A DNA stretch of 25,138 nt from CAYZZA01 sp964482685 (lineage in GTDB: Bacteria; Bacillota; Bacilli; Lactobacillales; Carnobacteriaceae_A). The stretch is taken from assembly GCA_964482685.1 (NCBI GenBank), contig CAYZZA010000017.1:1-25138 (forward strand), given 5' to 3'. Both the position numbers and the translations under genes were made by a program. This document shows positions 7,769-15,385 of this stretch, in pieces (positions within the stretch are counted from its first letter, which is position 1; each line of letters opens with the position of its first letter). The notes beneath the pieces are model-generated. The model did no database searches, was not told the origin of the DNA, and saw only the letters and a list, made by a program, of their open reading frames with translations.

Positions 7769-9537
7769 TAATAGATAAACGCTTTGATTTTATCGAACGT
7801 CTCTATGTTGGAGGACTGGCTATTTTCTTGCTTTTGTCCATGAACGTAGAAGCACTAAACAAAGTCTGGCATGCCATGCAATTTCCGGTTTGGTTTCCTT
7901 ACCGCTTTGCTTTTCTTTTCTCTTTTTTAATTTTAGTCAACGGGTACCGTTCATTTGCAGCAGGCATTCAGCTGCAGCTGCGCCACTTAGTCCTTGCTCT
8001 TATCGGTGTAGCGGGAAGTGCGCTGTACTTAGGGCTCAACATTAAGCATTTTGACTATTTGTCACTGCTTCAAGTGCTTCTCTCGAGCCTCTTTATGGCC
8101 GTGTTTCTCGTCTTGTTTTTTCTTCCTAAAAAACAAACTACGTGGGTCTACCCACTGCTATGTATTCTAGCTCTTGGTGAAGTAGCAGGCAACGCCGGGA
8201 TTACGTTGTCGAATTTAGGGTATATTGCACACGATAAATACACATATGAGGTGAAGGCGCTCAGTCTCTTTTCAGAGGCGTTGGCTGAGCACGACCAAAC
8301 CTTTTTCCGTACAGAAAAAACATTTCTACGATCTAAAAACGACAGTCATCAAGCGCAATACAAAGGCATTACCCATTTTAGCTCAACATTTGAGCACGAA
8401 ATGCCTGAATTATTCAAGCACTTAGGTTTTTCGGCGCACAACGGGTTTATGGTGTATGCAAACAGTACGCTCGTCACAGACGCACTATTTGGTGTCTCTT
8501 ATTATTTGAATGATCGATCAAATGCACCGTTCGGGCTAGGAGGGAACCCCCCTCTTCCACCGGTTACGAACCCATATTCTGCGCCGGACTCTTTTGAGTG
8601 GGACGTTGTCCAGACAAAACCAGATCTTTATTATTATCCTCTTATTCAAACGATTGGCGACGTAGAAATGCGCAAAAACCCATATGCCTTGCCGGTTGGG
8701 TTTGGCAGTGCTGCGTCTATTAAAAATGTAGACACACACACCACGACTCCTTTAGACTTACAAAGTGATTTATTAAATGCTCTTCAAGGCACGCCTTTTT
8801 CAGCAAATTATTTTTCAGAAGTTGATGAAACTAGCTTAGACCTTACCAACACTTCTATTAAAGGTTCTACGTTACGACGAAAAATCCAGCGAAACGGGCC
8901 TGAAGGCGATGCTTCGTTCCGTTTTGTCTTTCCAACAAATGGGAAAGACTCTTATTATCTCACGTTTCATCCGTCTATTAAAGAAAAAACAATCTCGCCA
9001 TTCTTAAATGAAGCTCCCTTTCATTTTTACCATACGTACTACGAACCCCTCGTCTTCAATGTTGGGAATCCGGTTTCCCCTTCGCCGAGTTCTTTCCGAA
9101 TAGAGATGAAAAAAAACGAAGTAGAAACAACCAATATGGCTATCTACCGGTTAGATACAGATCGATTCAAAGACACGATTCGCATTTTACAAAAAGGGGG
9201 GTTGCGTGTCGAGTCTTTTACAAACACCTCCTTGGCCGGATACGTACATATCCAGCCATCTCAAAGTGTGTTGCTGTTGACCATCCCTTATAGCAAAGGT
9301 TGGAAAGCAACGGTAGATGGTAAACCGGTACGTCCGTATAAAGTAGTCGATGGATTGATGGCTATCGACATCTCTCCTGGTGAACACATGGTCTCCTTTT
9401 CTTTCTTTCCTCCGCTATTGTTAGAAGGCATGGGTGTCTCGCTTTTGTCGTGGATCGTACTTCTAGTCCTACATAAGACACAAGCCAAAAGGGACAACCC
9501 TTCAATAAAGACAATGACAAAAACAAGCAAAAAATAG
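7759..9537 (+). CDS. yfhO: YfhO-family membrane protein, C-terminal part
   Basis: About 592 residues that continue the same protein. Reading from TTG 7759 gives LFYLIDKRFDFIERL, then TM helices and the strongly conserved block NVEALNKVWHAMQFPVWFPY followed by RFAFLFSF. More TM helices reach to about residue 140, then a long extracellular region rich in Y, N and P, ending in the conserved PYSKGWKATVDGKPV and a last TM (about 555-578) with a basic tail. TTG 7759 is not a biological start: it is the first codon usable after the gap and insert. The exact junction with the LRR piece lies within about 7755-7768. The combined YfhO would be about 905 residues. The transcript ends at the terminator at 9683-9716. 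Confidence 0.88.
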   Translation: MFYLIDKRFDFIERLYVGGLAIFLLLSMNVEALNKVWHAMQFPVWFPYRFAFLFSFLILVNGYRSFAAGIQLQLRHLVLALIGVAGSALYLGLNIKHFDYLSLLQVLLSSLFMAVFLVLFFLPKKQTTWVYPLLCILALGEVAGNAGITLSNLGYIAHDKYTYEVKALSLFSEALAEHDQTFFRTEKTFLRSKNDSHQAQYKGITHFSSTFEHEMPELFKHLGFSAHNGFMVYANSTLVTDALFGVSYYLNDRSNAPFGLGGNPPLPPVTNPYSAPDSFEWDVVQTKPDLYYYPLIQTIGDVEMRKNPYALPVGFGSAASIKNVDTHTTTPLDLQSDLLNALQGTPFSANYFSEVDETSLDLTNTSIKGSTLRRKIQRNGPEGDASFRFVFPTNGKDSYYLTFHPSIKEKTISPFLNEAPFHFYHTYYEPLVFNVGNPVSPSPSSFRIEMKKNEVETTNMAIYRLDTDRFKDTIRILQKGGLRVESFTNTSLAGYVHIQPSQSVLLLTIPYSKGWKATVDGKPVRPYKVVDGLMAIDISPGEHMVSFSFFPPLLLEGMGVSLLSWIVLLVLHKTQAKRDNPSIKTMTKTSKK

Positions 9538-9682
9538 CGCTGTATTGTACAGACTTTCACTGGATACTTTATGCACGTACAAAAGAAAACCTTTATAAAA
9601 GAAAAATAAGCGGCTGCAGACAAAAATCAATTAATTGTAAACAGTCATTTGTTTGGAAACAACCGTCCCACCAAAAACAAAG

Positions 9683-9716
9683 AACAAGCTGACAGCAGTT
9701 TTGCTGTCAGCTTGTT
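9683..9716. terminator. Bidirectional terminator between yfhO and sodA
   Basis: Perfect 15-bp stem (9683-9697 with 9702-9716), loop GTTT. T-rich bases follow on the plus strand, and A-rich 9673-9684 gives a T-rich tail on the minus strand. It separates the convergent yfhO and sodA. 9538-9682 holds nothing else. Confidence 0.88.
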
Positions 9717-9742
9717 TTGGGTGTTCACGTTTAACTCAATGT

Positions 9743-10351
9743 TTATTTGGCGTCTTGATACAATTTCTCCACTGCATCCCAGTCGACTACGTTCCAAAAC
9801 GCTTGAACATAAGCTGGACGTTTGTTTTGGTAGTTCAAATAGTACGCATGTTCCCAAACGTCTAATCCTAAAAGTGGCGTTTTCCCTTCCATTAAGGGAG
9901 AGTCTTGGTTTGGTGTGTCCATAATGGCTAGGGAGCCGTTGTCTAACACGAGCCATGCCCAACCAGATCCAAATCGACCTGTAGCTGCGGCAGCAAACGC
10001 ATCTTTAAACGATTCCATATCTCCAAACGCACTCTCAAGAGCAGTTTTCAACTCACCTGTAGGTTCACCGCCACCGTTTGGAGACATGATGGTCCAAAAG
10101 AACGAGTGGTTGGCGTGTCCACCACCATTGTTGCGCACAGCTGTGCGAATGGCTTCTGGAACTTCATCCAAGCTTTTTACTAAGTCTTCAATTGATTTTT
10201 TGGCTAATTCTGGATAGTCTTCTAACGCTTTGTTTACATTTGCGACATACGCGGCATGGTGTTTGCCATGATGGATTTTCATCGTCTCTTCGTCAATATG
10301 AGGAGCAAGCGCATCGTGTGCATAGGGTAGATCGGGTAATGTGTACGTCAT
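9743..10351 (-). CDS. sodA: Superoxide dismutase, Mn type
   Basis: Cytoplasmic enzyme that turns superoxide into oxygen and hydrogen peroxide. 202 residues, normal length. The four metal ligands are visible: His27 (KIHHGKHH), His82 (GGHANHSFFW), Asp164 and His168 (DVWEHAYY). Gln149 in TPNQDSPL is where Mn enzymes keep the active-site Gln, so I call it Mn rather than Fe, without excluding cambialistic use. The longest reading begins at 10396, but GGGAGGA (10361-10367) is 9 bases before the ATG at 10351, which also gives the family start MTYTLPDLPY. Convergent with yfhO, divergent from the DUF1189-like gene. Confidence 0.97.
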   Translation of the reverse strand: MTYTLPDLPYAHDALAPHIDEETMKIHHGKHHAAYVANVNKALEDYPELAKKSIEDLVKSLDEVPEAIRTAVRNNGGGHANHSFFWTIMSPNGGGEPTGELKTALESAFGDMESFKDAFAAAATGRFGSGWAWLVLDNGSLAIMDTPNQDSPLMEGKTPLLGLDVWEHAYYLNYQNKRPAYVQAFWNVVDWDAVEKLYQDAK

Positions 10352-10386
10352 TTTATTCATTCCTCCCAATTTTTCTATCAAGTTGA

Positions 10387-10415
10387 ATCTTATCATATCT
10401 ACAGGTCAATCACAA
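10387..10415 (-). promoter_or_regulatory. Probable promoter of sodA
   Basis: Minus-strand TTGTGA (10410-10415), 17-base spacer, TAAGAT (10387-10392), about 36 bases before the sodA ATG. A TTGACC just downstream offers another -35 but lacks a matching -10. No PerR- or MntR-like operator was evident. Confidence 0.5.
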
Positions 10416-10510
10416 AAATAAAGATTGGTCTCTTGTACAGAAATCTGGGTATACCGCTTTGGTATCATAGAGTGTCTCGATTCAAGACAGTGAATCCGCC
10501 TTTTGAATGA

Positions 10511-10539
10511 TTGTATTTCCTTTGTAGATAGCATAGAAT
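10511..10539 (+). promoter_or_regulatory. Promoter of the DUF1189-like gene
   Basis: TTGTAT (10511-10516), 17-base spacer, TAGAAT (10534-10539), 39 bases before the ATG at 10578. Confidence 0.6.
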
Positions 10540-10577
10540 GAAAAGAAGCTACACAGATTCGTTTTACAGGAGGTTTT

Positions 10578-11343
10578 ATGTTGGGTTCTTTAATGAAAGA
10601 TGCTTTTATTCGTCCGCAACATATTGGACGTGCCAAAGAGTTGTCAAAGAAAAAAACGTTTTTCTATTTACTGTTTTTATCTCTTGTGATGTTGATTCCT
10701 ATGTCTGTTCAAATGATTGGTTTGTTGCAAAATCTCCGTACAGACGGAATAGAAATCGCACAAACCATTCCGGACTTTACGATTGAACAGAATCGTTTAA
10801 TGGCTACCGAACCGATGAAGAGTTATATTCATTATACGGATACATTTGCCTTCTTTTTTGATCCAAATGGAGATGTTTCAGAAAAAGATGTGGACACGTC
10901 CATTGAGACTACGACTAGTTTAATTGGGATTGCGTTGTTACAGGAAAAACTATACTTCTATACGCCTGTGTACAGCTTTTCTACCTCCTACACACAACTT
11001 TCATCGCNNNNNNNNNNTTGGAAACTTAAGCGGACTGTCTGCGGTTGTCTTTGGACTCTTTTTTTGGAGCTTTGTCTTGCTGAATCTCCTCATCGAATTG
11101 TTGATTTACACCTTGTTCGCAAACATCTACTCGACCTTAATGGGCATGCGTCACAAATTTAGTGACACGTGGAAGATTGTGATGGTTGCTTCCACCTTGC
11201 CAACAGTCTTTTTTGCCTTACTAGAATTTGTGGGGATTACCCCCATTTTTCAACTAGAAGCAAAAGGGCTTGTCATTATGGTGCTTTTCATGTTGGCGCT
11301 CAAACCGATGATGCCGTCCGGTCCCAAAAAGGGAAACGAATAA
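10578..11343 (+). CDS. DUF1189-like multi-pass membrane protein (contains a 10-N gap)
   Basis: Function unknown. About 250 residues in two pieces: 143 codons to 11006, then 107 codons from 11020 in another frame because the gap length is arbitrary (the true gap should be a multiple of 3). A basic, amphipathic N terminus (DAFIRPQHIGRAKELSKKKT) leads to a TM at about 27-47. Next comes an outer domain with IPDFTIEQNRLMA, the mark of DUF1189 proteins (a lipid or maltose-transport-linked association has been suggested for some, not tested here). Then come three TM helices in the second piece (FGLFFWSFVLLNLLIELLIY, IVMVASTLPTVFFALLEFV, LVIMVLFMLAL). CAGGAGG sits 4 bases before the ATG. Monocistronic, with a terminator at 11353-11397. 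Confidence 0.78.
11008..11017. other. Assembly gap (10 N) in the DUF1189-like gene
   Basis: Ten N bases between TQLSS and GNLSGLSAVV. The frame before and after differs, so the true missing length cannot be 10. Confidence 0.95.
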
Positions 11344-11352
11344 AAAACTTAT

Positions 11353-11397
11353 CCTCTCACTCGTAGACCTAAATGTCTGCCTGTTAGAGGTTTTTTT
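11353..11397 (+). terminator. Terminator of the DUF1189-like gene
   Basis: Two-tier hairpin: CCTCT (11353-11357) with AGAGG (11386-11390), and inner GTAGAC with GTCTGC around loop CTAAAT, followed by seven T (11391-11397). Imperfect but well placed, 10 bases after the stop. Confidence 0.65.
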
Positions 11398-11475
11398 ATG
11401 CCTAGCAGCTTCATTGCCGACTTCTCTTCTTCGTTTACGTTTATCCCACCTGCTCGTTAAATATAAAAACACAAA

Positions 11476-11499
11476 AAGAACCACCGAGAAGAGGTTCTT
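11476..11499 (+). terminator. Hairpin followed by T-rich repeats
   Basis: AAGAACC (11476-11482) pairs with GGTTCTT (11493-11499), loop of 10, then the T-rich CTATTTT repeats. It may act as a back-up terminator for the plus-strand gene. The U-run is broken by C and A, so confidence is low. Confidence 0.4.
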
Positions 11500-11527
11500 C
11501 TATTTTCTATTTTCTATTTTCTATTTT
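11500..11527. repeat. Heptanucleotide tandem repeat, CTATTTT x4
   Basis: Four perfect copies of CTATTTT in a row (11500-11506, 11507-11513, 11514-11520, 11521-11527) directly after a hairpin in a non-coding stretch. Repeats like this can change copy number by slippage. Confidence 0.9.
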
Positions 11528-11654
11528 ATCATTACCGTATGCGAGTGCGGACAAATATGCATCAAATACTGCCATACTCTTTAAAGTCAGAACCATCGCT
11601 GTAAGACGAAAGCCATTCAAGTGTATCGGTTCGGTCGTATAGATAAGTTTAGAC
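11528..11654. other. Intergenic stretch without a gene
   Basis: With the terminator, hairpin and repeat listed separately, the rest of the 382-base gap between the DUF1189-like gene and cshB shows no ORF with a ribosome-binding site and no clear RNA. Confidence 0.6.
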
Positions 11655-11679
11655 AAAAAAAGAGTAGATGCCTCTACTC
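11655..11679 (-). terminator. Intrinsic terminator of cshB
   Basis: Perfect 7-bp stem GAGTAGA (11662-11668) with TCTACTC (11673-11679), loop TGCC, followed on the minus strand by seven T (complement of 11655-11661). It lies about 47 bases past the cshB stop. Confidence 0.75.
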
Positions 11680-11725
11680 CATAAAACGTGCTTATTTAAT
11701 TCATGAGTATTTCATCGTCTCAGTT

Positions 11726-13033
11726 TCAATCGTTTCGTTTTTGCTTGCGTTTCTTTTTATCTGCATGGTACTGAATTTTTTTCTTGTAGCCAGGTTTGAC
11801 TTTTTTCTTGGCTTTGACACGCATACCGTGAAGTTCGGTGTCAAAGGCGTCCCCTTTGCCTTTGTCTTTTCGTTGTTCGCGTCGTTTGCGGTCATACGTA
11901 TCCACTACTTCACCTTTTTGAATGGTTTTTGGTTGGAATACAAGACCCATTTTTTCTAATTCTTCGATTTGTTTTTCTTCCCCAGGTTCATAAAATGTAA
12001 TGGCAATTCCACTCATTTCATTTCGTCCGGTTCGACCAGATCGGTGAATAAAAAATGACAAATCTCGTGGGATTTCAACGTTAACCACATGAGACACGCC
12101 TTCAATATCGATTCCACGTGCAGCTAAATCCGTAGCAACTACATATTGGTACTCCATGTTTTGAATTTGTTTCATTACACGGCGTCTTTCACGTGGTTCG
12201 ATGTCTCCATGGATTTTCGCTACTTTCAACCCTTTTTCTTTCAATCCTTTGGCCATCTCGTCCACGTTTGATTTTGTGTTAAGGAAAATCAACGCTAGGA
12301 ACGGTTGTCCCATCGTTAAGACCTCATACACCAAATTCAATTTGTTTCTGCCTTGGGTTGAAATCAACCAGTTCTCGACAGTATCTGACAAGCCTTGCTT
12401 AGTACCAGATTCAATCATCACCGGATTGTCCATATACTTTCGCAAGAATGGTTGTAGACTTTCAGGGATCGTCGCTGAAAAGACGAGCATCTGAAGAGAG
12501 TCTGGCAGACGTGACGCCATTTTGTCGACTTCTTCCAAAAAGCCCATGTCTAGCGTCATATCTGCTTCATCTACGACAAAAACACCGGATTTGTATACTT
12601 TTAGAGCGTTTTCGTCGATCAAATCGTACAAACGTCCAGGTGTTCCTATTGCAATATGTGGTTGTTTGACAGCGAGTTTGTCAACTTGGCGGGATTTTTC
12701 TGTCCCTCCAACATAACTTTGTACAACAATCTCTTTATCCGAGTAACTGGCTAGCTCAAGTGCTTTTTCATACAATTGCTCAGCAAGTTCTCTACTTGGG
12801 GCGGTAATCACAGCTTGCACTTCTTGTTTATCTGGATCAATTTTGTCCATGATAGGCAATAAGAATGCGTGGGACTTTCCAGATCCCGTTTGAGATTGTC
12901 CGATGACACTTCTGCCTTGTTGAATTACAGGAATGACTTGTGCTTGAATATCTGTTGGTTCCTTAAAGCCAATTTCATCGACAGCATGTATCAAATAAGG
13001 CTGTAAATTAAATTGGTTAAATGGATGACTCAT
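11726..13033 (-). CDS. cshB: DEAD-box RNA helicase CshB
   Basis: ATP-dependent RNA helicase that remodels RNA in the cold and in ribosome assembly or mRNA turnover. 435 residues, close to the roughly 438 of Bacillus CshB. Motifs in order: Q motif FKEPTDIQ (23-30), Walker A QTGSGKS (48-54), PSRELAEQ (about 79-86), TPGR (131-134), DEAD (155-158), SAT (186-188), ARGIDI (about 305-310), HRSGRTGR (330-337). The last 55 residues are very rich in Lys and Arg (the RNA-binding tail). AGAGGTG lies 5 bases before the ATG. Assignment to CshB rather than CshA rests on length and the DEADMTLDMGF region. Monocistronic, divergent from zwf. Confidence 0.93.
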   Translation of the reverse strand: MSHPFNQFNLQPYLIHAVDEIGFKEPTDIQAQVIPVIQQGRSVIGQSQTGSGKSHAFLLPIMDKIDPDKQEVQAVITAPSRELAEQLYEKALELASYSDKEIVVQSYVGGTEKSRQVDKLAVKQPHIAIGTPGRLYDLIDENALKVYKSGVFVVDEADMTLDMGFLEEVDKMASRLPDSLQMLVFSATIPESLQPFLRKYMDNPVMIESGTKQGLSDTVENWLISTQGRNKLNLVYEVLTMGQPFLALIFLNTKSNVDEMAKGLKEKGLKVAKIHGDIEPRERRRVMKQIQNMEYQYVVATDLAARGIDIEGVSHVVNVEIPRDLSFFIHRSGRTGRNEMSGIAITFYEPGEEKQIEELEKMGLVFQPKTIQKGEVVDTYDRKRREQRKDKGKGDAFDTELHGMRVKAKKKVKPGYKKKIQYHADKKKRKQKRND

Positions 13034-13136
13034 ACTTTCACCTCTTTTTTCTCGTGTAGCCTCTATAGTTTAACACGTTTCGGTCCACGAATAAACTGAC
13101 CCGAGCGAATTAGAGTCAAACTACTTTTTCCAGAGG

Positions 13137-13165
13137 TTGAATCCGACGTAAATCCAACGTACAAT
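13137..13165 (+). promoter_or_regulatory. Promoter of zwf
   Basis: TTGAAT (13137-13142), 17-base spacer, TACAAT (13160-13165). Good match, 57 bases before the zwf ATG. Confidence 0.75.
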
Positions 13166-13179
13166 AAGGAAGGATATCA

Positions 13180-13199
13180 CCAACCACTTCAGTGGCTGG
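13180..13199 (+). promoter_or_regulatory. Short hairpin in the zwf leader
   Basis: CCA-A-CCAC and GTGG-C-TGG pair around TTCA (one A-C mismatch) within the leader, ahead of the GAGGG ribosome-binding site at 13212. Could affect mRNA stability or be a binding site; no known family. Confidence 0.35.
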
Positions 13200-13222
13200 A
13201 ATGAACGAAATGAGGGAATCAT

Positions 13223-14701
13223 ATGGTAGAAGAAAAAAAAGCATTGTTTATTATCTTTGGTGCAACAGGAGACTTAGCAAAGCGTAAATTGTATCCTTCT
13301 TTGTATCGTTTGTTCAAAGAAGGATATTTGCATGAGCACTTTGCCGTCATAGGAACTGCGCGTCGTGAGTGGTCCAATGCTCATTACGAAGAAGTGGTGC
13401 GCGCATCGATTGCAGATATTCAAGTATCTGAAGAAAGTGCCCGTTTGTTTTCCTCTCATTTTAGGTACCAATCTCATGATGTCACAAATCGTGACCAATA
13501 CACACAGTTAAAAAAAGCGAGCGACCAGTTAGACAGTGAATACAACTTAGGAGGCAACCGTCTCTTTTATTTTGCGATGTCCCCTAGCTTCTTTGGAATG
13601 ATTGCTGCATACATCAAGTCTGAGCATTTGTTTTCAGACACTGGATTCAACCGAGTTGTGGTTGAAAAGCCTTTTGGGCAAGATTATGAATCAGCTGTTA
13701 CGCTAAACAAAGACATTCGATGTTCATTTGAGGAAAACCAAATTTACCGTATCGATCACTATTTAGGCAAAGAAATGGTGCAGACCATTTTGCCCATGCG
13801 CTTGTCCAATCCTCTACTTGGTTCCATTTGGAACCACCACTTTATTGACAACATTCAAGTGACGTTGAGTGAGTCTTTGGGCGTGGAAGAAAGAGGCGGG
13901 TTTTATGACCACACTGGGGCACTCAAAGACATGGTCCAAAACCATATTTTACAACTGATTGCGCTGCTTGCGATGGAGCCCCCTGCAACAATGGATGCCG
14001 AAGCTATTCGACATGAAAAGATTACGGTGTTAAACGCCCTTACGCCTGTTTCAGGCGCAAAAGCCGTTCGCCAAAACTTTATTCGTGGACAATATGCCGC
14101 TAACGAAGCACTTGAGTTGCGTGCATATCGCCAAGAAGACCAGGTGGATTCCACATCGACAACCGAAACCTTTGTAGCTGGTAAAATTACCATTGACACC
14201 GAGCGCTGGACAGGTGTACCCTTCTACATTCGCACCGGAAAACGACTTCAAAGCAAAACAGCCCGCGTGGACATTGTCTTTAAAAAAGATGCCCATTGTT
14301 TGTATGTCAAAGAAGGCTGCCCGCAAAACGTGTTGACTTTGCATCTTGATCCAAAACAAGGGTGGACGTTCCAAATGACGACCAAAGAAATCGGACCAGG
14401 ACTGTCCTTGCATTCAGAAAAACTGACCCATTATATCTCGGATAAAGAGCAAGCACACGTGCCCGAAGCGTATGAAAAATTGTTTTTAGACAGTCTGAAT
14501 GGCGATCCAACAAACTTTGCGCATTGGGAAGAAGTGGCCGCTTCGTGGAAATATGTCGACCCTATTCGCCGTGTATGGGATGAGGAGTCCGTAGAGCTGC
14601 CCATGTACCCTAGCCGCTCCATGGGGCCCCTACCTAGCATTGAGTTGCTTAAACAAGATGGTCGTGAATGGATTTGGACAGGAAAGTCTGAACAAGAATA
14701 A
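13223..14701 (+). CDS. zwf: Glucose-6-phosphate 1-dehydrogenase
   Basis: First step of the oxidative pentose phosphate pathway: glucose 6-phosphate plus NADP to 6-phosphogluconolactone plus NADPH. 492 residues, normal length. The N-terminal coenzyme motif FGATGDLAKRKLYPSLY starts at residue 12. The active-site motif RIDHYLGKE is at 176-184, with Asp178, His179 and Lys183 in the substrate pocket. The C-terminal domain has IRTGKRL and the DPIRRVWDE end. The ATG at 13223 is 6 bases after GAGGG. It is not next to gnd or pgl. It has no clear terminator of its own: the hairpin at 14730-14760 lacks a T-run on this strand. Confidence 0.97.
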   Translation: MVEEKKALFIIFGATGDLAKRKLYPSLYRLFKEGYLHEHFAVIGTARREWSNAHYEEVVRASIADIQVSEESARLFSSHFRYQSHDVTNRDQYTQLKKASDQLDSEYNLGGNRLFYFAMSPSFFGMIAAYIKSEHLFSDTGFNRVVVEKPFGQDYESAVTLNKDIRCSFEENQIYRIDHYLGKEMVQTILPMRLSNPLLGSIWNHHFIDNIQVTLSESLGVEERGGFYDHTGALKDMVQNHILQLIALLAMEPPATMDAEAIRHEKITVLNALTPVSGAKAVRQNFIRGQYAANEALELRAYRQEDQVDSTSTTETFVAGKITIDTERWTGVPFYIRTGKRLQSKTARVDIVFKKDAHCLYVKEGCPQNVLTLHLDPKQGWTFQMTTKEIGPGLSLHSEKLTHYISDKEQAHVPEAYEKLFLDSLNGDPTNFAHWEEVAASWKYVDPIRRVWDEESVELPMYPSRSMGPLPSIELLKQDGREWIWTGKSEQE

Positions 14702-14723
14702 GTTGCTTTCTTTGAATAAAAGA

Positions 14724-14760
14724 CAAAAAAATCTTGAAGAATAGATTATTCTTCAAGATT
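14724..14760 (-). terminator. Intrinsic terminator of argR, overlapping its last codons
   Basis: 13-bp perfect stem (14730-14742 with 14748-14760), loop of 5, followed on the minus strand by a T8 run (complement of 14724-14731). The 5' arm of the RNA hairpin is the end of the argR coding sequence, including its stop codon. Confidence 0.88.
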
Positions 14761-15207
14761 CATATAGGGGCTTAAATAGTCATGTACGTGTTGGGCCTGT
14801 TCAGGAGTTGCGGATAAAATCATGATTGTGTCATTTCCTGCGACTGTGCCGACAATCTCATCCATTTCCAGTTGATCTAATAATGCGCCAATCACATGTG
14901 CATTTCCTGGAATGGTTGTCAAAACGTTCATAAATTCAATTTGCGTAAATTTTAAGGAAATATCAGCCAACGTTGCTTTTAGTTTTTCATCTGTGCTTAA
15001 CGGTTGATGGTGGTACAACGTGTATTTTGTTCCACCTTTAGCATCAGGCGTTTTGATAAGGTTGAGTTCTTTTATGTCTCGAGAAATAGTCGCTTGTGTC
15101 GCATGGACCCCTTCGTCTAGCAAATAGCCCAATAGCTCTTCTTGAGTGGCGATAGTGTGCGTGAGAATTAATTGTTTAATCAAAAGTTGTCGTTCTACCT
15201 TTTTCAT
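14746..15207 (-). CDS. argR: Arginine repressor ArgR
   Basis: Hexameric, arginine-responsive regulator of arginine genes (ArgR/AhrC family), 153 residues. The N-terminal winged helix (1-70) has the recognition motif ATQATISRDIKEL (36-48). The C-terminal domain (about 80-150) holds the oligomer and effector site, with PGNAHVIGALLDQL from 100 and the motif GTVAGNDTI at 120-128. In most relatives this last motif reads GDD; here Asn125 replaces the first Asp, while Asp126 stays. GAGGTG sits 5 bases before the ATG. Two ARG-box-like sites lie in its own leader, which suggests autoregulation. Divergent from argS, convergent with zwf. Lactic acid bacteria often have more than one ArgR paralogue. Confidence 0.93.
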   Translation of the reverse strand: MKKVERQLLIKQLILTHTIATQEELLGYLLDEGVHATQATISRDIKELNLIKTPDAKGGTKYTLYHHQPLSTDEKLKATLADISLKFTQIEFMNVLTTIPGNAHVIGALLDQLEMDEIVGTVAGNDTIMILSATPEQAQHVHDYLSPYMNLEE

Positions 15208-15219
15208 TTTTTCACCTCG

Positions 15220-15237
15220 TTTTATGGTAGTTGCAAT
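15220..15237. promoter_or_regulatory. ARG-box-like operator, copy 1
   Basis: Bases TTTTATGGTAGTTGCAAT resemble the 18-bp ArgR site (WNTGAATWWWWATTCANW) only loosely. They copy the neighbouring box: the last 15 bases of the GGTAG-CAATCGA stretch match the next repeat with two changes. A 2-bp gap separates the two, as expected for one ArgR hexamer on paired boxes. Confidence 0.5.
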
Positions 15238-15239
15238 CG

Positions 15240-15257
15240 AATGAAGGTAGATTCAAT
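15240..15257. promoter_or_regulatory. ARG-box-like operator, copy 2
   Basis: AATGAAGGTAGATTCAAT fits the ARG-box consensus at 15 of 18 positions, with both half-sites TGAA and ATTCA. It lies between the argR -10 box and its ribosome-binding site, so ArgR binding would block argR transcription. Confidence 0.65.
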
Positions 15258-15263
15258 CGACTC

Positions 15264-15284
15264 ATTATATTGTTATGCATTATA
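15264..15284 (-). promoter_or_regulatory. -10 region of argR promoter
   Basis: Two perfect TATAAT hexamers on the minus strand (15279-15284 and 15264-15269). Neither has a strong -35 at the right distance (the best is TGGAAG at 15302-15307, 17 bases from the first). Activation or dual use is possible. Confidence 0.55.
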
Positions 15285-15350
15285 CCGTTTTTTTTCTCAA
15301 ACTTCCATGACAAACCTTATCACTTTCTATATATTTATAAAAAAGCGTCA

Positions 15351-15379
15351 TTGAATTTCTCACATTCCTTTGCTATACT
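15351..15379 (+). promoter_or_regulatory. Promoter of argS
   Basis: TTGAAT (15351-15356), 17-base spacer, TATACT (15374-15379). Strong match. It gives a leader of nearly 200 bases. Confidence 0.8.
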
Positions 15380-15385
15380 TCTAAC

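Noticed and set aside
9649..9962. Open frames around the yfhO/sodA terminator
   Set aside because: They read through the terminator stem and the sodA 3' end in other frames; no support.
11621..11959. Plus-strand open frame of about 112 codons
   Set aside because: It is the antisense of the cshB 3' end and terminator, Phe-rich, with no ribosome-binding site.
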